The notes under the pieces were generated by a model, which saw nothing but the letters and a program-made list of their open reading frames with translations, ran no database searches and was not told the origin of the DNA. A stretch of DNA of 60,000 bases, taken from assembly GCF_963678635.1 (NCBI RefSeq), contig NC_087062.1, positions 13,066,670 to 13,126,669 of the forward strand, written 5' to 3'. Made by a program: the position numbers and the translations under genes. Each line of letters begins with the position of its first letter. The stretch's first letter is position 1. The DNA is from Symsagittifera roscoffensis (lineage: Eukaryota > Xenacoelomorpha > Acoela > Convolutidae). Positions 21,640 through 34,600 of this stretch are shown one piece after another.

Positions 21640-24600
21640 CACCATTTGAAGCCCAGAAGTTTTAGCAAAATCATTATAAAAAACCTGGGCAGCTTCTAAG
21701 CATTTCTTGTCATATTTTGTTTAAAAAAACATGTTGGTCAAAATAGATCGGTTTCTGATTTTAAAAAGGCTGTATTTTTGAAGCTTTTGAAAAGAACAAC
21801 TCAAACAGAGGTTTCTTTGATGCATTCTTCAAGTCTTATAGTTGTCGAGCGTTACAGGTCTATAGTTGCTGACAAGCTATTTACTTTTCTGTGTGTATAG
21901 GAGATGTTGCAACATATTTTAAAGTCAAACAGCCCGGAGGCTTGACACGGAGGTTCTCTACTTAGGTGAACAAGAGTGCATAGATCAAGCACCGCTTGAA
22001 CGACGACTTACTTGAATGAGCTTACCTTGCAAATTTGTACGCACATGCACTTTGAACCAGCAGCCGTTTGATTGCTGGGCACTATCAATACCAGAGCGCC
22101 ACATTGCCTTATAGATGAGTCATCTTTGTGGTGTCTTCTTTTGACGTTTGTTACGCTTGAAAATAGTTTTGAAGAAACAGCTGATTGGAACTGCAAGTTT
22201 TTTTTTTTTACTAATTGTCAGCCAGCGTAACAAAAATTTTGGTGATTTCCCACTAGGTTTGTGTAGTTTTGTTGTATCTAATGCCCTAAAACAATTTCAG
22301 ATCTAAGTTTCGATTTCAAACAAGATTTGCTTAAAAGATAGACTTTTTGTGCAAGATTTTCAAGCAAGATTTGCTTAAAAGATAGACTTTTTGTGTTTCT
22401 TGAGCTGAACATTTTATGCTGTTTCTATTTTATTGGTTTCAGCTGATTCAATCAGCAGTGACACAATTCTGAGCAACTTACTCATTCAATACGATAGCTG
22501 TTTCTAATTAAAGAGGGCTTTCTTGATGATAAGTCGTTTCAAGTAGTTCAAAGCAATTTTATTGTACCAAATCGAAAAGCCCTGCTTATGCTTTGTTCGC
22601 CGGGGTATCAATTTTTTGATTTTTTCCCCTTTTTTCCAAAAGTTTAAAGGAAATTTATCCCATGTGGTCAACATTGGTGTAACACATGGGCATTGAAGGT
22701 CAGTTGCCAATTCTTTTTGACTTATTCCATAATTTCAATGACTAATTGCTGCCAAATGGAAGCTGAAACCATCAAAATTGTTCCGAACTTCCAATCGAAG
22801 CGCTGATTTATATGTCAAGGGCAATGCTGTTTTGGCATTCCTTGTGACAACCCCTTTAAGAACTTTTTGAAACTGAAGATAACATAAAAGATGGAATTAA
22901 CAATAGATATTGAGTTGAGATTGAGGAATCTAATCCTGCACTGTTTGAAATTAAAGCTATGCCAAAACTTATTTCTTTTTTTTTACTCGGATTCGAACAC
23001 ATTGTTTTTATTATAAATTTTCAACTCGAAATATGTGAAAAAGTGAATACAGTCTGCCAGCATGAGTAAATACAGTGTACAAGTACGGCAGTTTCGAATA
23101 TCTTTCTTTGAAAAAACTTGTTAGTTCAAATTTAGGCGCAAAAATTTAGGCGTAAATTTAGGTTCAAATTTAGGCGGGGCGAAGTCAAAATCACGGCAAA
23201 TAATAAGTTCAACAAAAAATTGTAAGATTTGAGGCAATCAATTGTTGTATTGCAACCTCTGTAAGACTAGAAACTATCCTTCTTGAACCTATTCTGCCTG
23301 AACCCAAGAAAAAATGTTTTAAGATCACTATTAGCAGTTTTCCGTTGTCACACAAGTCATAATGATTGTATCCGAAAACTCAAGTTCAATTTTTTAAGAA
23401 CCTACCGCTTGAATCTGAGAGCACATGTTGATTCAAAAATCTGATATCTAAAATGGGGTATGCTTGTCTTGAGTCAATGTTCACAGTAGTGACAACGGGA
23501 GATGGATAAAAGCAGTCCGGTTCTCTCTAGCTTTAGTTTAGAAAGCCTTTTCATGGGAGCGACCCTCGATTTACTAAAAAAAAGCTTTTTTCGTTTCGTT
23601 CATAGCTACGGATTGCACGTAGAACTGGAACAACACAGAAGACTGTCGCCGAACGCATGATGTCCTATGTTGTCGACAAAACAATCAAAATAAGCGCGAG
23701 GGATTGCTAATTACTTACAACTCGCAACACACTATGTCAATCAAAAAAATTTTGGCGCAAATCATCAGTTGAAAGATCTTTGCATTGCTGACCAGATATG
23801 CGCCACATATCTTTTAACAGAAGACCTGTGCGGAGGGTGCACAGAGCTAGAAGACCTATATGGTCGAAAACAGAGGAAGTTAAACAGAGAACTTAGTGCT
23901 CAGTTAACGATTTCTTGAATTCTCGATGAGCTCCGAGATGACCACCAAGTTTCAGCCTCAAAATTTCATTTCAAAGCTTAAACACTTGAATTGTTTTTGA
24001 AAGTAGCAGTAATGTTGTTAGAAGGTTCGAGCTTGTTGGCATCGGACTGACATGTACCTTCCAACACTGGAGCGTTACTGACAAATTTAGTCAATTTAAA
24101 TCATCCATGACTCAAATCACAAATCCGGAACTTAACTACATAGCATTTTGACTTATCTAACTATTAGGTTCGACTACTCAGCCTAAAAAAATGCTTATAT
24201 AAATTTTCTAGGACTGCATTTGCTGCTGCAAATGCAATTCTTTTATCGAGGCCCAAATTTATCGGCAGCGGAGCGAGGATTTGCCAATTTGTTTATTCCG
24301 TGCATCTTGAGTTTGTACCACTATTCGACTTGATCAACAAAGAAGTACACAGCATTTTAAAAAAATCAAATTTGTCTGGGGAACCTGGTATAGGTCAAAC
24401 TAGCACCCAGCCCAATGAGAGCTGCAAAAAAATTAAGCGATTTGTATTTTGCATCCAATACGTTTTTAATGGCATGGAGGCAGTCTTGATCTAGTATAAT
24501 TTCTACTTCGGAGTATTTGAAAGCTATCGTATCACAATGTTCAAATTGTTAAGTACAACTGTTGAAGCGCAGTGACTTTTACAACACGCTGCCTATGTGG

Positions 24601-26130
24601 TGATTTAATCATTCCTTGTTAACTCTAGCAGTGATCCAGACAATAAAAGATGATTGGAGAGTTTTGAAGACAACCATTAATGACAAAAGCTCAACCTGTT
24701 TCACAGAGCATTCCATACTACGCACAACGCGATTTTTTGGAAGATAGGAAGCAGCTTAGCCAAGAAACGCAATCCGACTGATAAAAGATATTCATGGATA
24801 TCTTTCGTTTTTCTCGAAAAAGTGCTTCAATCACTTGCCCGAGGCAGTTCATCTTTGTTTTGAAAATGAGACAAAGAAGCTAATTCAGAGAACATATTTT
24901 TTGTCAGGAAAAAAAATTGTAACTGCATTCCGGAACAATACCAGATAAGGTTTCTCCCATTGAGCCTGATTTGTAAAATTTGAATTAGACATATTAGCAC
25001 CTATGTAGCTTCCTTGCATTAATTTTATGGCACATATTTCTCAGGATTAATTTGTTTCACAGAGAATTGCCTTTTTTTCTCAATTCATTGATTGATTTGG
25101 AATATTTGAAGCAGCTTAAACAATGAATGCAATACAACTAAAAAATGATGTTCACACAAACGATTTCTTTAATGAAAACGCATGGCGATATGTAAATTCA
25201 TGGCAAAGTGCATCCACTTCTACTCTTTTTTAGAATTTTTCGTTTTTAGAGTAAAATTTGCAAAAAAAACCAGTTCTCTCAAATTGATTTCGGGTTTGAA
25301 AGCTGCACTAGAAAAGATGCTTTGTCAATTGCATAACCCAAATCCAAATAAAAATCAAAGATGCATGAAACAACTTTCAGACATTGAAGTTTTTTTCTAA
25401 AGAGAAACTGTAGAGCGGGGTTGGGTTTCATTTAGATGTGAGTTTCATTTCAAGGAGATATTTGAAATGGTTTTTGTTAGAAATCAAAGATAATTTAAAA
25501 ACAAAATTTTTTAATGAGTCTTCATGCGCAATGTCAAGTGCTGTTTGAAACGTTTCTCATCTTCCAATAGGTTGTTTGGACAAACTAGTTTGCCTCAATT
25601 TAATTCAAAATTTTTGCTTAGCCTGATTAGCCTGCTGTTTACCCTAACAGGCGCGTTAAAAGAAGATTAAGCGGATCAATATTATCAAATCGGTAAACTT
25701 ATGAAAAAACCCCATAAACTTGTGAAAACAATCACGCAGTATTCGACTGAAGGCATCAATCACTCTCCAAGTAGGATGCTAGTTAAACGGAAAAAGCAAG
25801 AATGTTTGAGTTGAATTTTGAGAAAATTGCTTCAATCATCGTTGCAGAGACTGATTCACCTCTGAAAGCATATTTGATTACTGTGAATTAGCATTGATTA
25901 AATTTAACAAACGTGTAAGACACCTCAGTTGCTTCGAATTTCGAACAACTCATAAAAAACAGCCTATAATGAAAACAAAATTCTCAGCCTTAAGTGTACT
26001 CAAAAAGCACTCAATTACAGGGCTTGTAATTTCAAATTTAAGTTTTTTCTTAATTCAAATTATGAAAACCATAGTTTTGTGAAGTCTTTTAAATATCAGT
26101 TTTCCTTAGAAAGTTTTTTTAACTAATTAA
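21640..26130. other. Gene-poor AT-rich intergenic region
   Basis: No coding sequence with recognisable homology. Contains a perfect 31-bp direct repeat (22321-22351 and 22365-22395) and a small AAATTTAGGCG-type minisatellite (about 23128-23178). Short open frames such as 22710-22504 (minus) and 25182-25400 (plus) show no family signal. Confidence 0.5.
22321..22395. repeat. Perfect 31-bp direct repeat
   Basis: CAAGATTTGC..TTTTTGTG occurs identically at 22321-22351 and 22365-22395, with a 13-bp spacer. Looks like a recent local duplication. Confidence 0.85.
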
Positions 26131-26132
26131 AA

Positions 26133-26790
26133 AATGTCACATCTCGGAAACCTAAAGCAATTGAGCAGTGGAATTTGGAGGCAGGATTTGCCATACCTGA
26201 GAGCACTCTTACAGTACCAGATTTATTGCTTGGAATTTCAATTTTTGAAATAAAATTTTCGAAGCTAAATGAAAATAATTTTTTTTTTCCAAAAATAACA
26301 AAAACGTCCAGTCTCAAAAACTAGGTCACATCTCGGAAGCTAAGAGCATTTGAGCAGTCGCATTTGGACACAAAATTTGCAAATTGCAGCGCTTGTGAGT
26401 AACCTAACATTACCCAACTACAAGATTGGGAATATCAACTTTTTTTCAAAAATTGGGAATATCAAAATTTTCTGAAAAATTAAAAAGAAATCATTCAACA
26501 CGTCCTATCTCAAAAACCACAAACATTTGTGCAGTCAACTTGGGAGGCAAAACTCGCAATCTTTGAGAATACTCTGACAGCACCCAACTACAGTTTTGTT
26601 ATTTATTTCAACTTTTTAAAATTATTTGGTAAATGAGTTTTCTGAAAGTTTTTTAGAAAAAATCCCAAAAATCGGTGTAACTCGTACACTAAAAGGATTT
26701 GGGCACTCATAATTGGAGGCCATACTCGAAACCCCAAGGGGAAACCTCCTGATAGCATCCCACTTTAGGGCTGCTTATTTTAAACTGGGT
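26133..26790 (+). repeat. Diverged tandem repeat, period about 175-190 bp, about four units
   Basis: Unit starts near 26133, 26323, 26500 and 26670. Each begins with a GTCACATCTCGGAA.C or related string, followed by A.CATTTG.GCAGT, TTGGAGGC, a segment like TTTGC..TAC..GAGAGCACTCT and an ACCCAACTACA-type block, then an AT-rich stretch with TTTTTGAAA. Units are strongly diverged, so the array is old. Confidence 0.6.
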
Positions 26791-26929
26791 GACATAAACA
26801 CTGAATACTGGATAATCGAAAAAAATTTTCAACCATTGCAATATACGAAATCACTACAACGTGAAAAAGTTCATTTGTTAAATATGCTAAAATTATACGT
26901 TGATATAATATATATAATAGATTGATAGA

Positions 26930-28611
26930 TTTGATATTCTTTGTTATTATTCTATTTTCCTTTTCGATATTCCCTTTTCGGTCAGCTTACTCAAAAATTC
27001 TCGTGAAGCTCCTTCGGCACCTATATATACTACTTTGTTAGAATGCAAGCCTGAAATACACAATTTCCTTGCTAATGTAGAAGTTTCAATATGTTCAAAT
27101 TTAAAGCATGAAAATTCGTAATTAAATCGTCAAGTATTTCAACTTATCGGCTCCGAAAGTTTCAAAACGCATTCAGAAAACAAATAAGAACATAATAGTA
27201 GAGTTGAGAATTCCCTTTGTTCGTATACTTTTCTGCCTGGCAATTTTTGAACAGATCTATTGCTCTTTTTTTAATTAAACCCATTAACTGATTTTCGGTA
27301 TTATTTTTTTCTGACTTCTTGCCGTTTATAGGTTAAAAAAGTAAAAATTCATAGGTCACAGTAAAAAATCAAAGTAAAGTCTTCGCAAGGAAGATCGAGT
27401 AATTTTCTTGGTTAGGTCCATACTTTTTCAAGTTTATTTTTAGTTTTATTTGGCAGAAATTTATCATCAGTTTCACTTCTCGATCAATGGATACTTGACA
27501 CCTCTTTATAATTCCAATAATTTACTCCATTATAAAGAAGGATTCCGAGTTTAAGTACATAGTTTAGCAATTTTGAAGTTCACTATTTTTTCTCAATTTC
27601 CGTAAGTGACGTAAAATTCATTTACATATAATTTAGGAGGCTGTAACTGAAACTAAGAATAAACAAAGTTATTGCTTAATGTGTATAACTTCATAAATCT
27701 AATGGAAATCGTTTCAGAAGAACTACAAAATACAAATATAAATTTTAATCTTTTTTGTCCCCAACTGTTTGACCCAATATAATTTTTTCTAATATGTTGC
27801 CTAGAAAAAGTATATACAACTATTGAAAAACTCAATCAAACAAACTGTTGAAAAAGAGTCAATGAACTAAAAAGGACCAAAGACACTGATAAAGTAAGTT
27901 TTGAACATTTTTTTTCTTTGAAAAGGAAACTGAAAAAAAAACAGCAAGAAACATCCACACGTCTATTTTGCTATCTAATTGTACTGTACTGCAAAGAAAA
28001 CGTGCGTGGAATTTTAACTTTTTTTAAAACCTTTTAGTGCATGAACTGCACACGATGGGTATAAAAAAAAACAATCATTTTGGTTCAGCCGAGGAGTATA
28101 GTAGCAAACGAAAACTAAACTGACACACGAGAGATTCATAAAACGCAATAGCAGATTGAAGAGACTGCTTTGGAGCTCTTTTTCCTTTTTCATCTCTCGT
28201 AAGCATCAATTCTATGGCAAACAGTAAGCAAGCTTGTTCAAAATTCGCAGGTAGGGGGAACGAAAAAGAGCCTGATTTGCTCTCATAATTGGACCTTCCC
28301 CCTACCTGTTACTTTTAGTTTACAATCGTTGACAAACAAATTTTCGATTTTCGATTGGTTGAATCTTTTCAAGCATTCGGTCCTTCAAGCATGAGAACCC
28401 TCCCCAATTGAAGATGCATGCGGCGTTTAACTTATGCCATCTAATAGAAATGAACTGCAATGGAGCGTAGAAGTCACGTGAGTCCATTTTTGGCTTTTCT
28501 CATTCACTTTAAGGTCATGTTCAAAACTTCTCATATATCACTTCCTTTACGCGATGGGTATCCTTAACAAGCGGTTGCAAATAAGGGAGATTTGTGATAT
28601 TTAAAGATTTA
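26930..28611. other. Intergenic region downstream of CARS2
   Basis: AT-rich with no gene recognised. It holds one short hairpin at 28248-28308 (13-bp arms CAGGTAGGGGGAA and TTCCCCCTACCTG, loop about 35 nt). As CARS2 reads leftwards, this is its downstream flank. Confidence 0.5.
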
Positions 28612-31600
28612 TTAATCGCTATCATTCATATTTTTCAATGACAGATCGTTTATAAAAGAACGAACATTATCACACTCGGCTAATAAAGGTTCGTTTTCAG
28701 CAGCGAGTTGTTTCATTTCGGATTTCGAAAGTTTTCTTCCATCTCGATTAGTCTTTCCAAGTGAAAACTCTCTGACAACGTTTCTGAAACGAGTTAGCTC
28801 TTCAAGTAACGCTCGCTCGCTGGCTGACTGTTCAACTTCTGAGCTCATTTCGATCCCCATTAGGTTCAGGGTAGAGATGAGAAACTGTTTTGCCAAGACC
28901 GCATCTGTCATCTGAAGGTTCCTCCCACGTATGCTGTCACAGAAAGACGAAATGACCTCTGAAACGGAAATTGCCTCTTTGGAACCTGGTCTGAATCTAA
29001 CTTTACATATCCTGGCTCAAATACTACTGGATGTAATTTCTCACATAATTTTCATTTGTACAACTGTATTAATTTTAGGTCAACCGTTTTGCACTCCAAA
29101 ATAGTCAACCAACATCTTGCACAATGTTTCCATAATTTTGCGTTAAATTGAGAAGTTGGTTAGAATTTTTATATAAAACTGAAAATTGATTAAACTGACC
29201 CAAACCAGACGGAAAATCAAAGTCATCGCAAATAGCTCGGCCAAACTTCCATGAACTCTTTTCGATGAAGTCCAGATTTGATTCAACTCCATCGCCACAG
29301 CCAGTGCAGCTCTTCATTTGCTGGTCACAGAAATCCAGTGTCTCAGCTACTCGTATTAAAAAGTGACGAGAAAGATTCAAGTCATCTTTACTGTAAGGCA
29401 AAGTTGATCGATAACTTCTTCGCAGACATGTCACCCGCAATTCGTCCGATGTTCCGTGACTGTCCAAAAAATCGTCGACTGAGATGAAATTCTGCAATGA
29501 TTTCGACATCTTCAAGCCCGTTTCACTAAAAAATTTTAAGCTCAGTTGAAACCGAAATTCTTTAACTGATAACTTTGCATTCAAAGGGCAACTTAAAATG
29601 GCACTTTCCCAGAAAGCATAGTCACTGCAAACAATTTTTCACCACTGTCACGCTACCCCTTCAAAAAAATATAAGTTCTTTTGCTTCCCACTATAATATG
29701 AAATGTTAAATTTCCTCCTTAACATTAAGACCAATTATCCACGGTGGAAAGGACCAACACAAGAGTTGTACAGCTCATCACGGCGAACCGCTGTTGTGCC
29801 CCTGTTTAAAAACTACATGAAATTTTTTTGGTGATTTTTCTGGGCTGGGTAATGTTGCTTCACCCTGAAGTACTAACACATGGTTAATTTTTACGTTAGG
29901 AATTAAAAGTCAAAATAATGCATTACCTATCGACCATGGCTCCAATGTGCATGAAAACTTTCACCCAACTGTCTGTTTCGTAGAAGGCCTCGCTCTGACA
30001 TATTTCGTTATTATGATGGGGGAACTTCAGATCAACCCCACCCGAGTGGATAGTCAGGTGGGGCATACCCCCCGAAATGACGTCACAGAAGGAGGAACAC
30101 TCGATGTGCCAGCCGGGTCTCCCCTCTCCCCAAGGACACGGCCAGGATACTTCGTCTTAACAACAGGAAACGTATTATTCAAAATATAAGAAAACAAAAA
30201 ACTACGCGGGCTTGAAACCAAAACTCAGTTCAGACGATTAATCCACAAAATGAACAATTGTTGCGCTCCTGCTAAAAATTACATGCAGTTTTGGGTTATT
30301 TTCCTGGGCTGGGTCGCCCGAGGCTTTTAGCCCGAGATTTGGGGCGCGTCCAGCATGCTATCCTCGAGTTAAAGAAACGTTGCTCCCTCTATCGACCGGA
30401 GCCACAGTTCTATTGGGGTCAGGACAAAAGGGGACAGTTAAAAGGATGCAGCGCAGTGTGGGGTGCTGAACTATGGGGGGGGGGGGGGGGGCAATAAGGG
30501 TCTATCCTATCCTATTAAAAAATGTGTTAAGGTAGGGACTGCAGCCGGATCTTAATTGAGGAGCGTGCGTCTTGTTGAGCTGGGACTGTCAAGTCAAGTC
30601 CGTTATAGAAACGTATGGCGGTCTTAGGAGGAGAATTTTTGGTGGGGCGCTCCATCAATGGCTTTTTGAACTCTGTGATAATGAATGTACTTTAGAAGCT
30701 TTTAAAATTCTGGTTTACAAAAACGTTAAATTGGCTAAAATCGTTTAGAGAGTTCGACTCGTTTGCCCCACTTAAATTATGTCGAGTTCCTCTTTGTAAG
30801 AAGCGTCTTTAATGTTTGGGCGTGGTTTTCAGGGGAGTGGGCCAGTTGATAAAAATGCAATGGACGTAATAGACCGTATGTTTTGAGAGTATATTTAGTT
30901 TTGGTTTTGAGGCTCATTTTAGCGCCCCCGGTCACATTTCGAAGTCGGCTGCGTAAGCCGTAATCGGTCTTATTAAAGTTCAAAGTAACAATGTCGACAG
31001 GTCCCAATTTGTGCCCAACGGTGCCTTCAAAACCGATATCCCATAGCTTTTTTTTTTGCAGATTCTTTACAGTATTCGGAGAAATTTAGTGCTGAGTGGA
31101 AAAATACATCAAGCAATTTATAGTGTTTCTGCACTGGCAAAAGCGAGGCTCACATTGTTACTTCAAGGTCAAGGTTGGATTTTTTATTGGGTAAAGTAAA
31201 TGACTGACTGAACTTCTGGTGAAAAAACAAAGATCTACTTGAGAAAAAATTCATGCAGTTTATTGAGACAGCTACTTAGTCTAGTCGAGGCGTGTTTTAA
31301 GGCGCACGCTTGGAGTAAAGGATGGTAGTCATCGACGTGGAAGTCATACTTCTAGTGGATTTGGGTGCATCGTGCACCCAGACATCAAAAACAGTTTGTG
31401 AGATGACTGAGCCATGAGAGACGCCTGTACGCACAATACTGGATGTAGACAAGACGTCTCTGCATTCTGTATTGACTTGGCGGTCACTTTGATAGTGTGC
31501 TAGTCATCTTGATAATATTTCGGGAACACTGGTGTCATGTAGCAGTTCCAAGAGAGTCTGATGGCAGACCAGGTCATAAACTTTGGAGAGATCCAAAGTG

Positions 31601-34600
31601 GAAGTACAGTTCTTTCAGGGGGTTGCCGTTAATTAAAAGCATCGCTGATATGAAGATCAATAGTAGATAAAGCAGTAGTTGTTGAGTGTAGCGGTCAAAA
31701 ATCGTGCTAATGGGCTGCATTTGGGAGGAATTTCGATAGGGTTGGGGATTGAATGTTTCAAAGTTTTTACTGACGGGATTAAAATGGAAACAGGGCGGTA
31801 CAAGTCTAGACACTCGAACCTTTGCTAAAGTTAGGTAAACGAACGATCTTGGATTTCTTCCAGATTTAAGGAATTTTGTTTAAACTAAGAGATATGTTGA
31901 AAAGATGTGTAAGAAAGCTTTTAGTCAGTGGCCCTAGATGATTTATATGCAGAGGTTTTCAGGTTTCAGGGCTCTGGATGGTTTTGCTGCAGTAATGGCT
32001 GCCCCAGTTTCACATGGCAAGAATTTCAGTGGCTCATTCAAACTTGGATTTGAAAATCTTGGGTTTGCCGTTGCACCTTGTCCGATTTGTGGACTCTCCG
32101 TTAAGTGCGTTGCAAGTGAAACAGGCGCTATTTATCACGCCTTCGAAAGTTTTGTTCTATTTACAGAGAAAGGGAAGGCTTCTGCTACATACGTTGTTCC
32201 GTTTATGGAGCGGACCACTTTCCAGAATTTACTGGACTAGCTGTTGTGGCTAAACGTTCACAAAACGTCGTTCCATTTTCCTCTTTCTTTTTTGCAGTTT
32301 TTTTTCGATGCGATGAACCTTCTAGTCTGAGTTTGTGTAGCTACTTTGCCAAATTCTTTGTTTCGTCGCTTAAAGCCAGAGTTTACAATTAATGACGACG
32401 AACGTGTGTTTAGCCTGGCTGCCTTTAAAATGATGTTTTTGAAAACACGTTCAGCCATGCTTACCACGTTTATGACACCGTTGTTTAAAAGTTTGCTTTC
32501 TGTTTTTTGACGAAAAATATTCTCAACTCGCTTTATTAAAATCAATCAACGTTCTTCTTACAGAGAGCGGGATTTGCTCAGGTTAAGGGATATACATTTT
32601 AGAGAAATATTATACTGAGATTTGTTAAATGGAAGATGGTGTGAACCCAAAGTTATTTTCAACTTATAGAGTGTAAAAACTGAAAATGACCGGGCAAGAA
32701 GCATGAAGTGTTACTGGATGGCAAGCGGGTCTGATTATGGTCATTTAGTGGGTAAAATTTGAGTCCCTGATCTTTGGTGTGAAGATTGGTGTGAAAAAGT
32801 TTTGGTTGTTAGCCTATTTTTTGAAAACCTGGGCCTCCAAAATCCCGTCTTCCATGATTTGCATTTCATCGTACATTAGCGATGTATGTGTGACAATAAG
32901 GAGGCCACCTACTTCTCTGAGGCCTCCTAAGGAGGGATTACCAAATTTCTCTGTTCGTTTAATTTCTTGGAACACTGAAACGTATATCTTGTATTCGCAC
33001 AATAATGCTGCTATTTTGAGTGCTTTCCCGGGTATGCCATTAGAGTTAAATTGTAGAAAACTGAGAAATTATGCGGGTGGATTACCCGTTAGAGGTAATC
33101 TTTGAGATATGGGGAATGCTTTGGTTCATCAGAATTCTATGGAGGAATGCTTTTATTCGTGGGAATAAGTGTTTGTAACACGTTGCATTGTTCATTTCTC
33201 TATTAGGTGTGTTAGATACTGGGGGAGGTAGGATGCGGTTAGTTGAAAAAAATAGGGCAGTAAAATGTCGATGGCGTTGTTTTAAATTTGCGAAACCACT
33301 GCATTTCAGGTGGATCTATCCGCATATATGGCACCACACACTAGCTTGAGTGCGTGCAATTTTTGAGTTACAGGGGACAGGTATACGGACCAGGGTTGAG
33401 ATTGATTTCGGCACGTAAAATTAAGATGAGGATCAAAAGACGGAGCAGCCAAACCAACTTTGCCTGCTCCGAAACCAAAAATTCGGTTTGAGCATGCTTT
33501 CTTCACTCCCAAAAAACGGGAGGGTTCGTACTGGTTCTCTTTGCGTCGACTTTTGACGCTGGTCGAGTCCACCGCTCGTCTGGGCTGGATTATGCTGCCT
33601 CACCAGCAAGCCATCATCACGAATCATGGTGGGCCTCAAACATCCGACCTTGCGACTGAGAAGCGGAGACGTAAACACTTCAATACCGCTCGAAAAAAGA
33701 AAAAAATAAATTTAAAAAAATTGGCTACTCAATCCAAATTCGACTAAAACTTTTCGCGACAACTGGACATTTAAAAAAGTTTTTAGGGTCGTACGAATCA
33801 TGACTGAAAATGTTGAAGCACTACATATCATTCGACCCATTCCGATGAGTAGGCCTGGTACCGATTTTGCGTGGAAGAAAAGAAAAAACTAAAACACCCG
33901 AGATTTTTAATGGTTCGAACAACAAAATCAGCCGGTTGCTGTTCCGAAACAGTTCCCAACTTTGTTGTTGTAAGCTCGGCGGTAGGGAAGAAGCTACTAC
34001 GCGATTGACCTTGAGTATCCTACAAAACTTTAATTGTTTTCAATAAAGCTAAGCAATTGTACTTTTTATTTCGGTCTCTGGCCACAAGAAAGAGAGTCTG
34101 AAAAGAAACAAAAACATAGACCAGTTTATCAACAGTTTTTTGACCAGTTTTTCTTTAAAATTCATTTATTGCAACTAATTTCACGACTGAAAGTAGTTCA
34201 TTAAGACAATTATTTTGAAAAACACTGGTCAATAGCGCATATGAAACCAGTTTTTATTAACTTGATTCATTAAAAACTAGCAACCTGAAATGCGAGATTT
34301 CCACAACGCAAAATCTGCTCTGTTTTTCTTTTCTGGGTGAAATTTTGTCGGACTTCTTTGCATTATCTCCTCCCGTTGCTCACTTTGTTTACTCAGCACA
34401 ACAGGATCAAATTTTCCCTCTTTAGGAAAGGACTGAGAGTCAAAGAACACGTTTCCACTTGGAGTGACGTAAGCATACTTTTTCTCTATTAGGGACTGAA
34501 TGAAGTCGATTATTTTTGGTATGTAGTCCGACACTCGCAAAATCACATCTGGCCTCCTGGAAAACAAGATAAAATTGATCAAGTAAGCGGGGTGCGAAAA

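Noticed and set aside
22321-22395. CRISPR-like direct repeats
   Set aside because: Only two units with a 13-bp spacer, in an animal genome; a local duplication.
29947-30189. 80-codon plus-strand ORF
   Set aside because: Antisense shadow of CARS2 exon 5, whose minus-strand translation gives the HIECS and HHNNE motifs.
31938-32240. 100-codon plus-strand ORF with [11 protein letters not shown]
   Set aside because: Antisense to the pre-RT part of a decayed minus-strand LINE; the zinc-ribbon look is accidental.
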